From the NCBI GenBank assembly GCA_903813345.2, contig CAIIXF020000187.1, forward strand, positions 1-25,000: a DNA stretch of 25,000 bases. Direction: 5' to 3'. A program made the translations under genes and the position numbers. The notes under the pieces were generated by a model. The model searched no databases and was not told where the DNA came from. It saw nothing but the letters and a program-made list of their open reading frames with translations. The stretch is from Owenia fusiformis (lineage: Eukaryota > Annelida > Polychaeta > Sabellida > Oweniidae). Of the stretch, positions 10,186-21,098 are shown in pieces (positions within the stretch are counted from its first letter, which is position 1; each line of letters opens with the position of its first letter).

Positions 10186-10490
10186 TTAACCTCTTGAATC
10201 CCAGGCATTAGAATCAGTTTGAAACTAGAGGATTTTTCATATTTTGCCAATTTTTGACATTTTACTGCATACATATATAGCAGGTGATACTCAACTTAGA
10301 GAAATTAGTTGTCAGAGATCATTTCTACATATTTTGAGACATTTTTGCCTAAATTGGATGAAAATTTGTCTAAATTAGAGAAGTGTTAATGAAAAATATT
10401 GTGACAGATTATCTCATTACTCTATGTTCCATTCCAAGGTCATATTAAGATGACGAGAAATATCGTCACTCTGGGTAGACAAGAGGTTAA
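10186..10490. mobile_element. piggyBac-type MITE with TTAA target duplication
   Basis: Seen: TTAA at 10186-10189 and TTAA at 10487-10490 flank a 297-bp segment that begins CCTCTTGAATCCCAGG and ends CTGGGTAGACAAGAGG. The inverted ends share CCTCTTG exactly, then CCCAG after one or two mismatched or shifted bases. Near the right end, TGACGA (10451-10456) and TCGTCA (10463-10468) form a perfect 6-bp subterminal inverted repeat. Known: piggyBac elements insert at TTAA, duplicate it, start with CCY-type inverted repeats and often carry subterminal inverted repeats. There is no transposase frame, so it is non-autonomous. Confidence is high for the structure and good for the superfamily. Confidence 0.8.
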
Positions 10491-12440
10491 TATTTAAACT
10501 TCAATAGTAGAGGACCAATGATTGACCCCTAAATAATGCTTCATTAAAGTTTCTGTCAAATAGCTTTGTTTCATATGATCAACAAAGTAACACTTCCATC
10601 AGAAGGTGTGTTCCTTATTCACAAAAAAACAAAAAAGTATTGACCTACTCACAATTTTGACCTACTCATTTTTAGCTAGATGAAATGGAAAAAAACAGGA
10701 AAATACCTGAATGCAAAGTGCGCTTCAAGCTGTAAGATGATAAACTAGACTGAAATTATACAAAGGGTCTTATTTTATTTGCTGTAAGAAAACATGAAAT
10801 TCCTTCACATGTTACAATAAGATAACTGCGCCAGATTAAATAATATCATATCCAAGAGTCAATATTGTCACATTCTCCAAACAGAAAAGCACACAAGCAA
10901 ATGTTAAAATGCAAAATTACAACAATAAGATAAATCTCCGAGAGTCATGATTTTGTATGTCTGCCCCATGATTCACTTCAGTATACGCCAAGTGGTTTGA
11001 TCTCATTTTTCTGTTTTGACACATCGTTTCATGATGCTTTATGGTTCCATTTCTCATTCACTCCCTTATGTGCCTATATACAGTAGTTTTTAGACCCTAA
11101 TGAGCTCATATTTCTACAGTAATTTTTTGCCGTCATTTTTTCAAATTGGGATTCTACCATTAAACAATCACAGTTGTCATAAAAGTTACAAATCATCGTT
11201 TAATGCATTCATTAGAAGAAATCCTAGCCAAGTATGCTTAAATCTGCATATATCATGAGTCTAGCTACAAAAGCCCTTGTCAGGGCTTCAAAGCGTGAAA
11301 AATCGTTATATATATTTTAATACATTTATTAATCATGTAGAATTCTCTTGAGCATTAGAAATACATAAATCAACCTCCATAGTGTTCTATTTACATAGCT
11401 TTACCTAGCTCCCGAAAATAAATATCCTTAATATGCATATTAGTCAAACTTTATTTGGCTTAACCATCATAAACCTGATTTATTATTTTTAAATGATGCT
11501 ATTTGTAATTTTCTGGCTTTTAGAACAAAGGCCTTTTTCTGTTGGATCATCTTGTGGGATGATTTTTCAGTAATTGTGCATCTTTAATTATCATTTTCAA
11601 TGAGAAAATCTGTAATTAATCAGTAAGAAAATATTGCCAATATTATTACTGTTGATGTTTCGAGAATGATGTGGTCATTAGCAACAGCTCTCATAACGAG
11701 TTCTGTTTTTTTGTTTTTCATCTGTATTTCATGCTTCATTTCAAAAGTAAACCATATGCTTCAAATCAGTCATTCATTATTGCGTATTTAGATCTTGTTT
11801 ATTAACTTTGAAGATCTCACCTCAAAGCAAAGATTAGAGAAAAATTGACAAAAATTAATGAAATGTCTGTCTTATGTTCAGTTGTTATGTCTCCTATTAA
11901 TAGTTCTTTGTTTTTGTCAATTATGATATAACCAATTGGAAGCAAGAGGATTTTTGAAGGGTCAGTGCTATGATTGATGTTTCTAGAATCTTCCTTTTAA
12001 TTTACAAGCAGTTTGACAAATGTTTTACATAAAACAATTTCCTGGACAAGTGACCCTTGATACCACTGACCAAATTGCAGATTCATCATTTTCAAATTGG
12101 AAGAATTTGCAATTTGTCTTCTAGTTTTCTTTGAGAAATGTAACATGCGAGGCTGTAGCTACTCTTCGAAGTAAAACCAAAAGTTGGTCACACACATCCA
12201 AAGATATCCAAAGATATTATGAACAATGTTGTTCCATCAATTTTAGTAAGTTTAAATATCAGGAATAAACTGGTTTTAAGCAGTGTAAACCAGATAAGTC
12301 CAGCTAAAACTGCATATTAAACTAGCTTAAACATATCAAGGCAATGTTATGAGAGGCCTGTTTGAGACAATTTTCTTCAAGGGGGAGCAATTTTTACAAA
12401 AATAAATAAACCACTGTTCAATTTTTGCTGTATAAATCCA
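10491..12440. other. A+T-rich region, no gene seen
   Basis: Only small structures are visible: a perfect 7-bp hairpin AAGCCCT-TGTC-AGGGCTT at 11271-11288, and a 10-bp direct repeat TCCAAAGATA twice at 12197-12216. The minus-strand frame at 12336-12518 starts from a non-ATG codon and shows no motif. Confidence 0.5.
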
Positions 12441-12450
12441 TGGTAGATAT

Positions 12451-12531
12451 GGGTGGGGGTGCCAGATGGGACTGAAAAAAATGTGGGTGTCAGAGGGTGT
12501 AGATTTACCACATTGCACATCCCCCCCCCCC
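12451..12531. repeat. G-run cluster followed by C11 tract
   Basis: Five or more G-runs (GGGTGGGGG at 12451-12459, then GGG near 12468, 12485 and 12495) are followed by eleven C at 12521-12531 and then GATGGGCCTGTAT. The closing GGGCCTGTAT also occurs after the G/C-run segment at 14138-14300, so the two may be fragments of one dispersed family. Confidence 0.4.
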
Positions 12532-12586
12532 TATCTGATGGGCCTGTATAATAAGGTCTGTCTTAGCAGAACAAGGCTTGGATTAA

Positions 12587-13003
12587 GAATATTGTGTAAG
12601 TGCTCATTTTAGAGTCTGAGAACTTTAATGTTGCCAAGGTGATATTCTATGCAACACTGATCTCCTTGGCAGCAATACACCATTTACCACAAAAACACCA
12701 AGGACAAAACCTCAAATTCTCTGGCAAGATTAAGATTCAAGTAGCAACAAAATTATCATACAAATATCTTTTAACCCCCAAAGGCTTTTCTCCGATGGAG
12801 TGTTAGTATTCTGACAATGCAACATCAGAAAAATGACACGTCAGTTGGCATTAATGGACAGACTGTTTCTCTACTACAAGTAAATGTTCCGATCCAGTTA
12901 CTTAAGGTTCTCAGGAGATGGCTTTTCTTATGCAAAGCGTCATGGAATCAGACAGGCAGAAAGCAACAAGGAATATTGTGTAAGTGCTCATTGTAGAGTC
13001 TGA
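12587..13003. repeat. 33-bp direct repeat pair 384 bp apart
   Basis: A 33-base word beginning GAATATTGTGTAAGTGCTCA occurs at 12587-12619 and 12971-13003 with a single mismatch. Between them, just after the first copy, GCCAAGGTGAT (12633-12643) and ATCTCCTTGGC (12660-12670) form an 11-bp hairpin with one mismatch and a 16-base loop. The near identity suggests a recent local duplication or two ends of an element. No extended similarity beyond the 33 bases was found by eye. Frames starting at 12600 and 12984 begin inside the copies at non-ATG codons. Confidence 0.6.
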
Positions 13004-14072
13004 TGGCTGTGATAGGATGTACCTGGTTGACAACCTCTATATTCATATTCTTTGGTTTGCTGAACTATCGTGGCTTGCTCCATTGACTGATCATCTTCAT
13101 AGATTTACCACATGTGCTTGGTTATCTGTTAGGTTTTTAGCATGTACAGTTTGTTGGTTTCATGTGTGTTTGTGTTCTTTAAATGCCAACCATTGCCCTC
13201 TAATCAGAAATGGGACTGCGACAATGCTGCATATGACCCCTGCTATATGATGTGAATGTTCATAGACCATAAATGAAATACACAATTTTCATAATATTTT
13301 ATCTTTATTATTTATCAAAATATCATTTAGGACACATATTTTGTTAACTGTTGGGATTTGAGGATGAAGAATGTCATGATGAATGCTGTGTTGTGTAAGG
13401 TTGTATCTTCTATGAGGGTGCTCTTTTGTTTCCATAACAATGATTATTAACTTAAGAAATGAAGAAATTATGAGGAATCACATATTTGCTGTTTGTTTTA
13501 AGAGTCGGAAATCTTAGGGAAGAAGAAATTGAAGGAATGACTATGATTTAAAGAAAAAAATATGAATATAAATTCAGAAAGGGGTTCAGTGTCATTAATC
13601 ATAATTTGGTTAGATATTACTAACTATAATAATTTCCTCGCATTACACAATACTATTAATAACATGTGATAGTGAATGATGCTTTCATCTAAGTGCATTT
13701 GCTCCGTCTGCCAAAAACAATGCATTATGGGACGCATGTGTGACAAGTTTAAGCTGAAGCGGAAGATTAATGACTCTAATGTCTCCCAGAGGAACATACA
13801 TTTGTATTTTCATTATATCTCTAATACATCATCCCCCAACCATAATGCCCCTTTGCAAATCACAAGATAGACAATTTATAAGCTTTGAACATGTTTAATT
13901 TAGCTAGATCCCTGATTAATTGCCCTATATGGCCCCGATTTGGATCTCTATAGTTCTAGCCTTTCAGCTTATAATGCTGTATTTAATGATGCATTTGAAC
14001 TTTCTATTAATTTTCTCTTATCTCTATAAATGGATGTTACCAATGATTATGAATCCCACAGCTTGCTTATGT
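13004..14072. other. no feature seen
   Basis: No supported gene or repeat on either strand. The frames at 12984-13250 and 13676-13870 have no recognisable domain. Confidence 0.45.
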
Positions 14073-14100
14073 AACAGAATAAATATAACAGAATAAATAT
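14073..14100. repeat. 14-bp tandem duplication
   Basis: AACAGAATAAATAT occurs twice in perfect tandem at 14073-14086 and 14087-14100. Confidence 0.9.
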
Positions 14101-14137
14101 ATTTCCATATACATGTATGATATATCATGTTCGTAAA

Positions 14138-14300
14138 CAAGGGGCGGGGGACTCTGGGAGGGGGGTCCATGCAGTTTTCCCCATTCTGAGCACTTTTCAA
14201 GTGATTTTGGGCCAAGGTTGTCAAATGTGAACCCCCCCCCTCCCCTTGAATGTTTTTTAAAGTGACAACCCCTTGGCAAAAGCTGGCTACGGGCCTGTAT
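14138..14300. mobile_element. G-run/C-run dispersed-repeat fragment with quadruplex motif
   Basis: The G-rich strand at 14141-14165 has four runs (G4, G5, G3, G6) separated by loops of 1, 5 and 1 bases, a canonical G-quadruplex pattern. CAAGGGGCGGGGG (14138-14150) is inverted-repeat partner to CCCCCTCCCCTTG (14236-14248) with one mismatch. The segment ends CTTGGCAAAAGCTGGCTACG followed by GGCCTGTAT; I recall GGCTACGGGCCTG-type ends from dispersed repeats in several invertebrates. Only one such end is present, so a fragment is likely. Overlapping minus-strand frames (14024-14493) are Pro/Gly artefacts of the C and G runs. Confidence 0.45.
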
Positions 14301-14772
14301 ATATATTTGCCATTTTATACCTACACACACATCCCTCATAGGGTCTTGTGTGATGAGAGTTGTATTGACTTGAGTGAAAAGATAATGCAGCCATATATCT
14401 TCCAATAGAGTCTGTTAAGTGATAGATCATCAACCAACAATGATATATACCTTCCATTGGAATACCATTGGAACCATTGTGAATATTAATCAACTTTCAA
14501 ATGAATTTAATTCGTAGTCAAAGCACATTAATGAAGATCCATTTTAGATATGCAGCGCTAGATTAACTAGTTATTGTCTCTAGTAGTCATTCTACAGTAT
14601 TTTATAGTCACATTTAAGTCAATCTAACTTTGTAAGTATAATAAATGGATCACAGGGAGCTATTTATTTCATCTACCCAAACTTTTATAATCATTAAATA
14701 AAACATTTTCTACCATAAACTTTTAAAATCAAATTAGTTTCCCAATTTATATTGTTTATAGATTCTTTGAAG
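14301..14772. other. no feature seen
   Basis: A+T-rich DNA without a supported feature. Confidence 0.5.
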
Positions 14773-14840
14773 TTAACCCTATTAATCCTGCTCTTTTGGA
14801 GAGTTGTTTGCAGTGACAGTTATTGATTTGAAAGGGTTAA
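14773..14840. mobile_element. mini TTAA-flanked inverted-repeat element
   Basis: TTAACCCTATTAATCC at the left and GATTTGAAAGGGTTAA at the right give TTAA (14773-14776 and 14837-14840) around a 60-bp core with CCCT/AGGG ends. After the exact TTAACCCT match, similarity of the inverted ends continues only weakly. The arrangement matches a piggyBac-type target site and end, reduced to very short length, but eight perfect bases is modest evidence. Confidence 0.45.
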
Positions 14841-15178
14841 TTCTTCTTATCACTTACAAAGGTTACCTGCTTATAACAAAGAACGTCTTACGAGAACAAA
14901 TTATAACAATTACGACAAAGAGGTTTATTTAAGTGTGTTATTCTCATTTAAAGAATGAACACTCTTGCTGTAATGATTTACACTATTTTTCAAGCTGAAT
15001 CATTGATGAATCTTTTGGTATGAAATATAATGATCATCTTCCTTTGAAGATGGATCAGAGCAATTATTTTATTATCATTTAATGCTGTTTTAATGGGCTG
15101 TTATCTAGTTAAAAAAATATTCCCATCATGATTTTTAACTCATACAGTGAGCCTATGATCAACCAGGCATCCCTCTAT
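14841..15178. other. no feature seen
   Basis: A+T-rich DNA without a supported feature up to the microsatellite. Confidence 0.5.
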
Positions 15179-15630
15179 CCATTGGTCCATCCATCCCTCC
15201 ATCCATCCATCCATCCATCCATTTTCCATCCATTCATTTACCCATCCATTTGTCTGTTCACCCACCCATCCATTCATCCACCCATCCATTCATTCATCCA
15301 TCCATTCATTCATTCATCCATCCATCCATTCATCCATCCATCCATTCATCCATCCATCCATTCATGTATTCATCCATCCATTCATTCATCCATCCATTCA
15401 TGTATTCATCCATCCACCCACCCATCCATCCATCCACCCACCCATCCATCCATTCATCCATTCATCCATCCATCCACCCATCCATCCATCCAACCACCCA
15501 TCAATCCATTCATCCATTCATCCATCCATCCATTCATCCATCCATCCACCCATCCATCCATTCATGTATTCATCCATCCACCCATCCATCCATCCATCCA
15601 TCCATCCATCTATTCATTCATTCATCCATA
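15179..15630. repeat. (ATCC)n/(ATTC)n microsatellite
   Basis: About 110 tetranucleotide units of CATC and CATT type with ACCC variants. The word TTCATGTATTCATCCATCCA recurs at 15361, 15397 and 15561, spaced by exact multiples of four, so sub-blocks have been duplicated. Two overlapping forward frames (15128-15631 and 15250-15639) of Ile-His-Pro-Ser repeats are artefacts. Confidence 0.95.
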
Positions 15631-15635
15631 AATGT

Positions 15636-16851
15636 CTAGATCCATAGTGTCCATTTTGCCTGTCAATGTGAAATCCATTTAGATGTAAAAATGTGCACTT
15701 CAAAAGATCAATGTCACAAAATTAGCTGTATACTATCAGTTAGGGGGGTGTCTCAAACCCCAAAAATAATCTTCCCCTACATTGATCCCCGGAGATTTGA
15801 ATCAACATTATGAACTCAGGACAAATATATAACAAAAAACATAATATATCTTTACTCTCAAGAAAAGAATCCTACCATATTACATGTGGTAGTAAACCTA
15901 CTTATGGGCCACTCTGTATATTCATCATGGCTTTCCAGAAAATAGCCCATGGGGAGTTATTAGAGATAAAACTCAAGATAGACATGGTAGATAAGAATTT
16001 TACAGTTTGAAGTGGGAATAAATGATTTCATGAGCAAGTGTGAGACATTAAGCAAACCATTCTTTGTAATTACCAAGTTGAATTACGAACATCTAAAGCA
16101 AAACCCATATATAGTGACCATATATGGAGTTACAAGCCCCTGTGACCACAAGATTGTAAGAAGGTGTCCAATTAAGTAGTAGGAGGGGTGGGGGTCAAAG
16201 GGACTTGTAGCTTGACTAATAGTTTGAAAAGGACTTTTCAAAGCCATACCGGGCTCCTATTGAACTACTAGACCTTGTCTAAAATAGTTACACATCTTAC
16301 AATATGTGATTTGTGCATGACTTGAAATGATCAGATCAGATTGATGTTCAATTGTAGAACATGTGTCAAACACACATCATTGCCTCAATGTGATGGTTCT
16401 GATACTGCTTCAATGTGGAAACAGATTTTGACCACTGGACCAGATAATCCTACATTATAGGATGAGCATGTGTCATTGAAATGTTCAATTGTGACAAAGA
16501 AGGCTAAGCGGAATAATTGTTTGGCTCTCATTTGTAGTGACAATCTTCCTAACAATGATAAATTGTTTTTGAAATTAGGATTTTATGATTAAAGGAATTA
16601 GATGCAATAGAGATTGAGAGAGACTTGAACTGTCTCCAAATGCGACTAGATTTCACTCATTGGCATCAATGTGAGAAATCTAGAATGTGTCCTTTTTGTA
16701 AGTATGCTTTGAATGTCCAAATTCAATGAAACTGAAAAACGGTATGTAACCATTTTGCAAGATAACTTTGAAAATCAAAAACAGAAGTGGTAGACATTTA
16801 AGAAAAAAGGCATGCCATGGAAGATAATACATAATAAAATTGTGTGTTTTC
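15636..16851. other. no feature seen
   Basis: No supported gene or repeat. Short G-rich patches occur near 15742 and 16182. A 66-codon frame at 15810-16010 starts at ATG but has no recognisable domain and is of chance length. Confidence 0.45.
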
Positions 16852-16992
16852 ATGTCACCACCACAAGTGGTGACCACAAGTGGTGAGCATATTGTTATAG
16901 TCTCCAACTTTTTGTGAATGTTGTTTGATGATTGGTGTTCACTGTTTGGCGTTCAGTGGTTGGTGTCTGTAAAAAATGGCAGGTGGTGACAT
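16852..16992. mobile_element. short inverted-repeat element (MITE), copy 2
   Basis: It has the same 11-bp ends as copy 1: ATGTCACCACC at 16852-16862 and GGTGGTGACAT at 16982-16992. Length is 141 bp, about 20 more than copy 1, partly from a tandem ACCACAAGTGGTG doubled near 16860-16885, each unit a small CCAC-AA-GTGG palindrome. TTGTGTGTT lies at 16840-16848 and 16994-17002, close to both ends but separated from the inverted repeat by one to three bases. It could be a 9-bp target-site duplication or chance in T/G-rich DNA. Confidence 0.7.
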
Positions 16993-17002
16993 TTTGTGTG
17001 TT

Positions 17003-18460
17003 AATGCTTTTCTGAAACTTACTTTCAATTCATCCCTGTCCTTTCTATTCCCTTTATAATGATAAAGCTTAGAGTACTTTCTTTCTTCATATTGTATGCA
17101 TGAGCAGCATTTCACTGATATATGAACAATTAACTGGTAAACATAATATCAATTTGTTTGGCCTAAGTCTTGTAATTTGAGCCATCATGTCAAAGGTTCA
17201 CAATTACTACATTATCTTTACCATTTCATGCTTAATTACAACTGCTTTGAAAAGAAATATGAGTGAATGCATTCATCCGTGTGAAATAGTTACCAGAATT
17301 GAATTTCAGCAGTTTGAAATCGGTTTTCCTCTGATAACATTTGTGTTTTGTTTGGGTTGATTTAACACTGATTTCAAAACAAAGGGGTGTAATTAGATAT
17401 GTTGGCTTGTATTTGACACATCATTAACATTATTTGGCTTGAAGGGGAACACCCTTTACATGTAGAATCATTAGGAATCAGATTAATCCACAGTTATAAT
17501 GCCAATTTGCAAGACATCAAGACAAATCAATCGTCTGTTCACATTTGAAGAGAATATTGTGTGACATCATAATGGGCAGGTTGACATCAGAATGGGCAGG
17601 TTGACATCAAAATGTATTTGTTTTGTATTTGACTCGGGTAAGAAAAAATATCTCATATAGTATAATATGATTCATAGGAATTTTGTTTTCAAATATTGCC
17701 CTTTATGTTTTCTTACTAATTTATCTGTCCATGCACAAGTTTTTGTGTTTTCTACACAGATATTATAATAACAGACACATCAGTGAAACTCTAGCAAATG
17801 TAATTATTTTCAAATTCAATGGAGAATGAGATACTATAATTGAGAGATGTTTTGATGTGAACATTGACAGTTGATTGACAGTTGTATTATAGTCTCAATT
17901 CATTGATATTGCTATATCACTATACCACTTCAGGGTAGCAGATTTTTCTGAATCATTCACCAAATGCTATGATATATTGAGTTATACCACATCATAATCT
18001 GTAGCATATATACTGGTAAAACACATGCTCATATGATGTACCCTGAAATAAAATAATATCACTTATGGTATAGGTTTACATTAATTATCAAACAATATCA
18101 AGTAAATATAATGTCTAAGATCATGACAAGGTTCAGTGGACAGTATTGAAGGTTTTCATATACTTAAGAACACATTTATCCTGCTGTTATTTTTTTTTAC
18201 ATATAACACTGATTTTTGAAAGGTGGTAATACAAAGGGCAGGAGAGTGTTGTTTCTATAATTGGTACATGCACATTTCATGCTTGTTAATAATGACATCG
18301 GTTACATTTCAAGATCAATTTATGATACTGTGTGATATGAAACCTGATATAGTTGCTACAATTAAAATAATGTCATCATCCAAATGTTGTTTCCATTCAT
18401 GCTTAATGCAATGTATGTACATTAACTGAATATAAAATTGTTTTCCTGTTATTGTTGTAT
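17003..18460. other. mostly featureless; small 20-bp tandem repeat
   Basis: The only structure found is a 20-bp unit (GACATCATAATGGGCAGGTT) present about 2.5 times at 17563-17612. No gene, RNA or transposon end is supported elsewhere in this stretch. Confidence 0.5.
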
Positions 18461-18497
18461 ACTGGTGACCATCTGGCTAATACTGCAATAATACCAC

Positions 18498-18770
18498 AAT
18501 GGCCATCAGGCTAATACTGCACTAACAACACTATGACCATCAGACTAATACTGCATTAACAACACAATGGCCATCAGGCTAATACTGCACTAACAACACT
18601 ATGACCATCAGGCTAATACTGCATTAACAACACAATGGCCATCAGGCTAATACTGCACTAACAACACTATGACCATCAGGCTAATACTGCATTAACAACA
18701 CAATGGCCATCAGGCTAATACTGCACTAACAACACTATGACCATCAGGCTAATACTGCATTAACAACACA
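18498..18770. repeat. 68-bp dimeric higher-order repeat
   Basis: Two 34-bp monomer types alternate: one containing CACTAACAACACTATGACC, the other CATTAACAACACAATGGCC. CTATGAC starts at 18531, 18599, 18667 and 18735, exactly 68 bp apart, giving four nearly identical dimers. Confidence 0.9.
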
Positions 18771-19760
18771 ATGGCCATCAGGCTAATACTGCACTAACAT
18801 TACACTGACCATCAGGCTAATACTGCACTAACATTACACTGCCCATCAGACTAATACTGCAGTAACATCACACTAACCATTAGGCTAATACTGCTAACTG
18901 CAGCAACAACACAATGGTCATCAGGCTAATACTGCAATAATAACACAATAACCATCAGGCTAATACTGCATTAATAACACAGTGTCCATGAGGCTAATAC
19001 TGTATTATCAACACAATGGCCATCAGGCTAATACTGCATTAACAACACAATGACCATCAGGCGAATACTGCATTAACAACACAATGACCATCAGACTAAT
19101 ACTGCAATAATAACACAATGGCCATCAGGCTAATACTGCAATAATAACACAATCGTTATCAGGCTAATACTGCAATAATAATACAATGGCAATCAGGCTA
19201 ATACTGCATTAACAACACAATGACCAAAAGGCTAATACTGCAATAATAACACAATGGTCATCAGGCTAATACTGCAATAATAATACAATGGCAAACAGGC
19301 TAATACTGCATTGACAACACAATGGCCATCAGGCTAATGTTGTATTAACAACACAGTGACCATCAGGCTAATACTGCATTAACAACACAATGACCATCAG
19401 GCTAATATTGTATTAACAGCACAGTGACCATCAGGCTAATACTGCAATAATAACACAATGGTCATCAGGCTAATACTGCAATAATAATACAATGACAATC
19501 AGGCTAATACTGCATTAACAACACAATGGTCATCAGGCTAATATTGCATTAACAACACAGTGACCATCAGGCTAATACTTCAATAATAACACAACGGCCA
19601 TCGGGCTAATATTGCATTAACAACACAGTGACCATAAGGCTAATACTGCATTAACAACACGGTGGCCACCAGGCTAATACTACACTAACATTACACTGCA
19701 TGTTACTACAGACTAATACAACAGTAACATCACAATGACCATCAGGCTAATACTGCAATA

Positions 19761-20508
19761 ATAACTCAATGGCCATCAGGCTTATACTGCAATAATAACA
19801 CAATGGTCATCAGGCTAATACTACATTAATAATACAATGATCATCAGGCTAATACTGTAGTAACATCACAATGACCATTAAGCTAATACTGCAGCAACAA
19901 CACAATGGTTATCAGGCTAATACTGCAATAATACCTCAATGGCCATCAGGCTTATACTGCAATAATAACACAATGGTCATCATGCTAATACTACATTAAT
20001 AATACAATGATCATCAGGCTAATACTGCAGCAACAACACAATGGCCATCAGGCTAATACTGCAATAATAACTCAATGGCCATCAGGCTTATACTGCAATA
20101 ATAACACAATGGTCATCAGGCTAATACTACATTAATAATACAATGATCATCAGGCTAATACTGCAGTAACATCACAATGACCATTGGGCTAATACTGCAG
20201 CAACAACACAATGGTTATCAGGCTAATACTGCAATAATAACTCAATGGCCATCAGGCTAATACTGCAATAATAACACAATAACCATCAGACTAATGCTGC
20301 AGTAACATCACAATGACCATTAAGCTAATACTGCAGCAACAACACAATGGATATCAGGCTAATACTGCAATAATAACTCCATGGCCATCAGGCTAATACT
20401 GCAATAATAACACAATGACCATCAGACTAATGCTGCAGTAACATCACAATGACCATTAAGCTAATACTGCATTAACAACACAATGACGATCAGGTAATAC
20501 TGCACTAA
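19761..20508. repeat. nested 136/170/306-bp higher-order repeat
   Basis: The diagnostic AAYTCAATGGCC-type monomer starts at 19761, 19931, 20067, 20237 and 20373. Steps are 170, 136, 170 and 136 bp, that is 5, 4, 5 and 4 monomers, summing to a 306-bp (9-monomer) period. The 170-bp blocks at 19761 and 20067 are almost identical, as are the 136-bp blocks at 20237 and 20373. This indicates successive rounds of unequal exchange using different block lengths. Confidence 0.85.
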
Positions 20509-20539
20509 CATTACACGAACCACAGGCTTATATTGAACT

Positions 20540-20913
20540 ATCATTACACTTAACATAGGCTAATACTGCATTAGCATTACACTGAACACAGGCTAATACT
20601 GCATTAGCATTACATTGAACACAGGCTAGTACTGCATTAGCATTACACTTAACATAGGCTAATACTGCATTAGCATTACACTGAACACAGGCTAATACTG
20701 CATTAGCATTACATTGAACACAGGCTAGTACTGCATTAGCATTACACTGAACACAGGCTAATACTGCATTAGCATTACATTGAACACAGGCTAATACTGC
20801 ATTAGCATTACACTGAATACAGGCTAATACTGCATTAGCGTTACACTGAACACAGGCTAATACTGCATTAGCATTACACTGAACACAGGCTAATACTGCA
20901 TTAGCATTACATT
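20540..20913. repeat. 33-bp minisatellite, block A, about 11 copies
   Basis: Units of 33 bp (GGCTAATACTGCATTAGCAT then TACACTGAACACA) share the AGGCTAATACTGCATTA core with the 34-bp family but have lost one base and changed the other half. Because 33 is a multiple of three, a minus-strand frame stays open at 20953-20528 as an 11-residue repeat (CNANAVLACVQ). I treat that frame as an artefact of period. Confidence 0.95.
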
Positions 20914-21093
20914 TGTAATAATGTATAAGTTTATGTATATGATGAACAAACACACGGGATTGTGATTTACATTGTGACTGTATTCTTTGGTCTCTACTGA
21001 GAAGTGCGCTTACAACATGCTGTCCAGGGTTAGACCTAGACAGTTATATAATCAGTACAGGTCATTAAGTTCATGGAAGGTCAGGATACTACA
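20914..21093. mobile_element. 180-bp insert splitting the 33-bp array
   Basis: Non-repetitive sequence interrupts the array at one point within a monomer. The 5-bp word ACATT lies at 20909-20913 and again at 21094-21098; removing 180 bp plus one ACATT joins GCATTAC-ATT to GAACACAGG in perfect 33-bp register. The insert begins TGTAATAATG and ends GGATACTACA, whose inverted form starts TGTA, giving only a 4-bp exact terminal inverted repeat (6 of 10 overall). This supports a transposon-like insertion with a 5-bp target duplication. The array itself often contains ACATT, so the duplication could be coincidental. Superfamily unknown. Confidence 0.55.
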
Positions 21094-21098
21094 ACATT

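Larger units (their letters stand above)
18465..20510. repeat. 34-bp minisatellite, about 60 copies
   Basis: Units of 34 bp share the conserved core AGGCTAATACTGCA followed by a variable half such as TTAACAACACAATGGCCATC or ATAATAACACAATGGTCATC. Marker words recur at exact multiples of 34: 102 and 204 bp between copies ending at 19188, 19290 and 19494. The variable half defines several monomer types that are ordered, not random, giving higher-order repeats listed separately. No coding frame persists because 34 is not a multiple of three. Confidence 0.95.

Noticed and set aside
11271-11288. Perfect 7-bp hairpin resembling an intrinsic terminator
   Set aside because: The window is eukaryotic, no gene ends here and no T-run follows.
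12984-13250. Forward frame containing NANHCP, resembling the DANHCPG motif of SNM1/Artemis-type nucleases
   Set aside because: Only six residues match, the following Gly is missing, no HxHxDH motif lies upstream and the start is not ATG; coincidence is likeliest.
15128-15639. Two long overlapping forward frames of Ile-His-Pro repeats
   Set aside because: Produced by an ATCC/ATTC microsatellite, which has few possible stops in any frame.
20528-20953. 141-codon minus-strand frame with 11-residue repeats, possible CRISPR-like or structural repeat protein
   Set aside because: The 33-bp period alone keeps the frame open; it runs through contiguous satellite units with no spacers, so it is neither CRISPR nor a supported gene.
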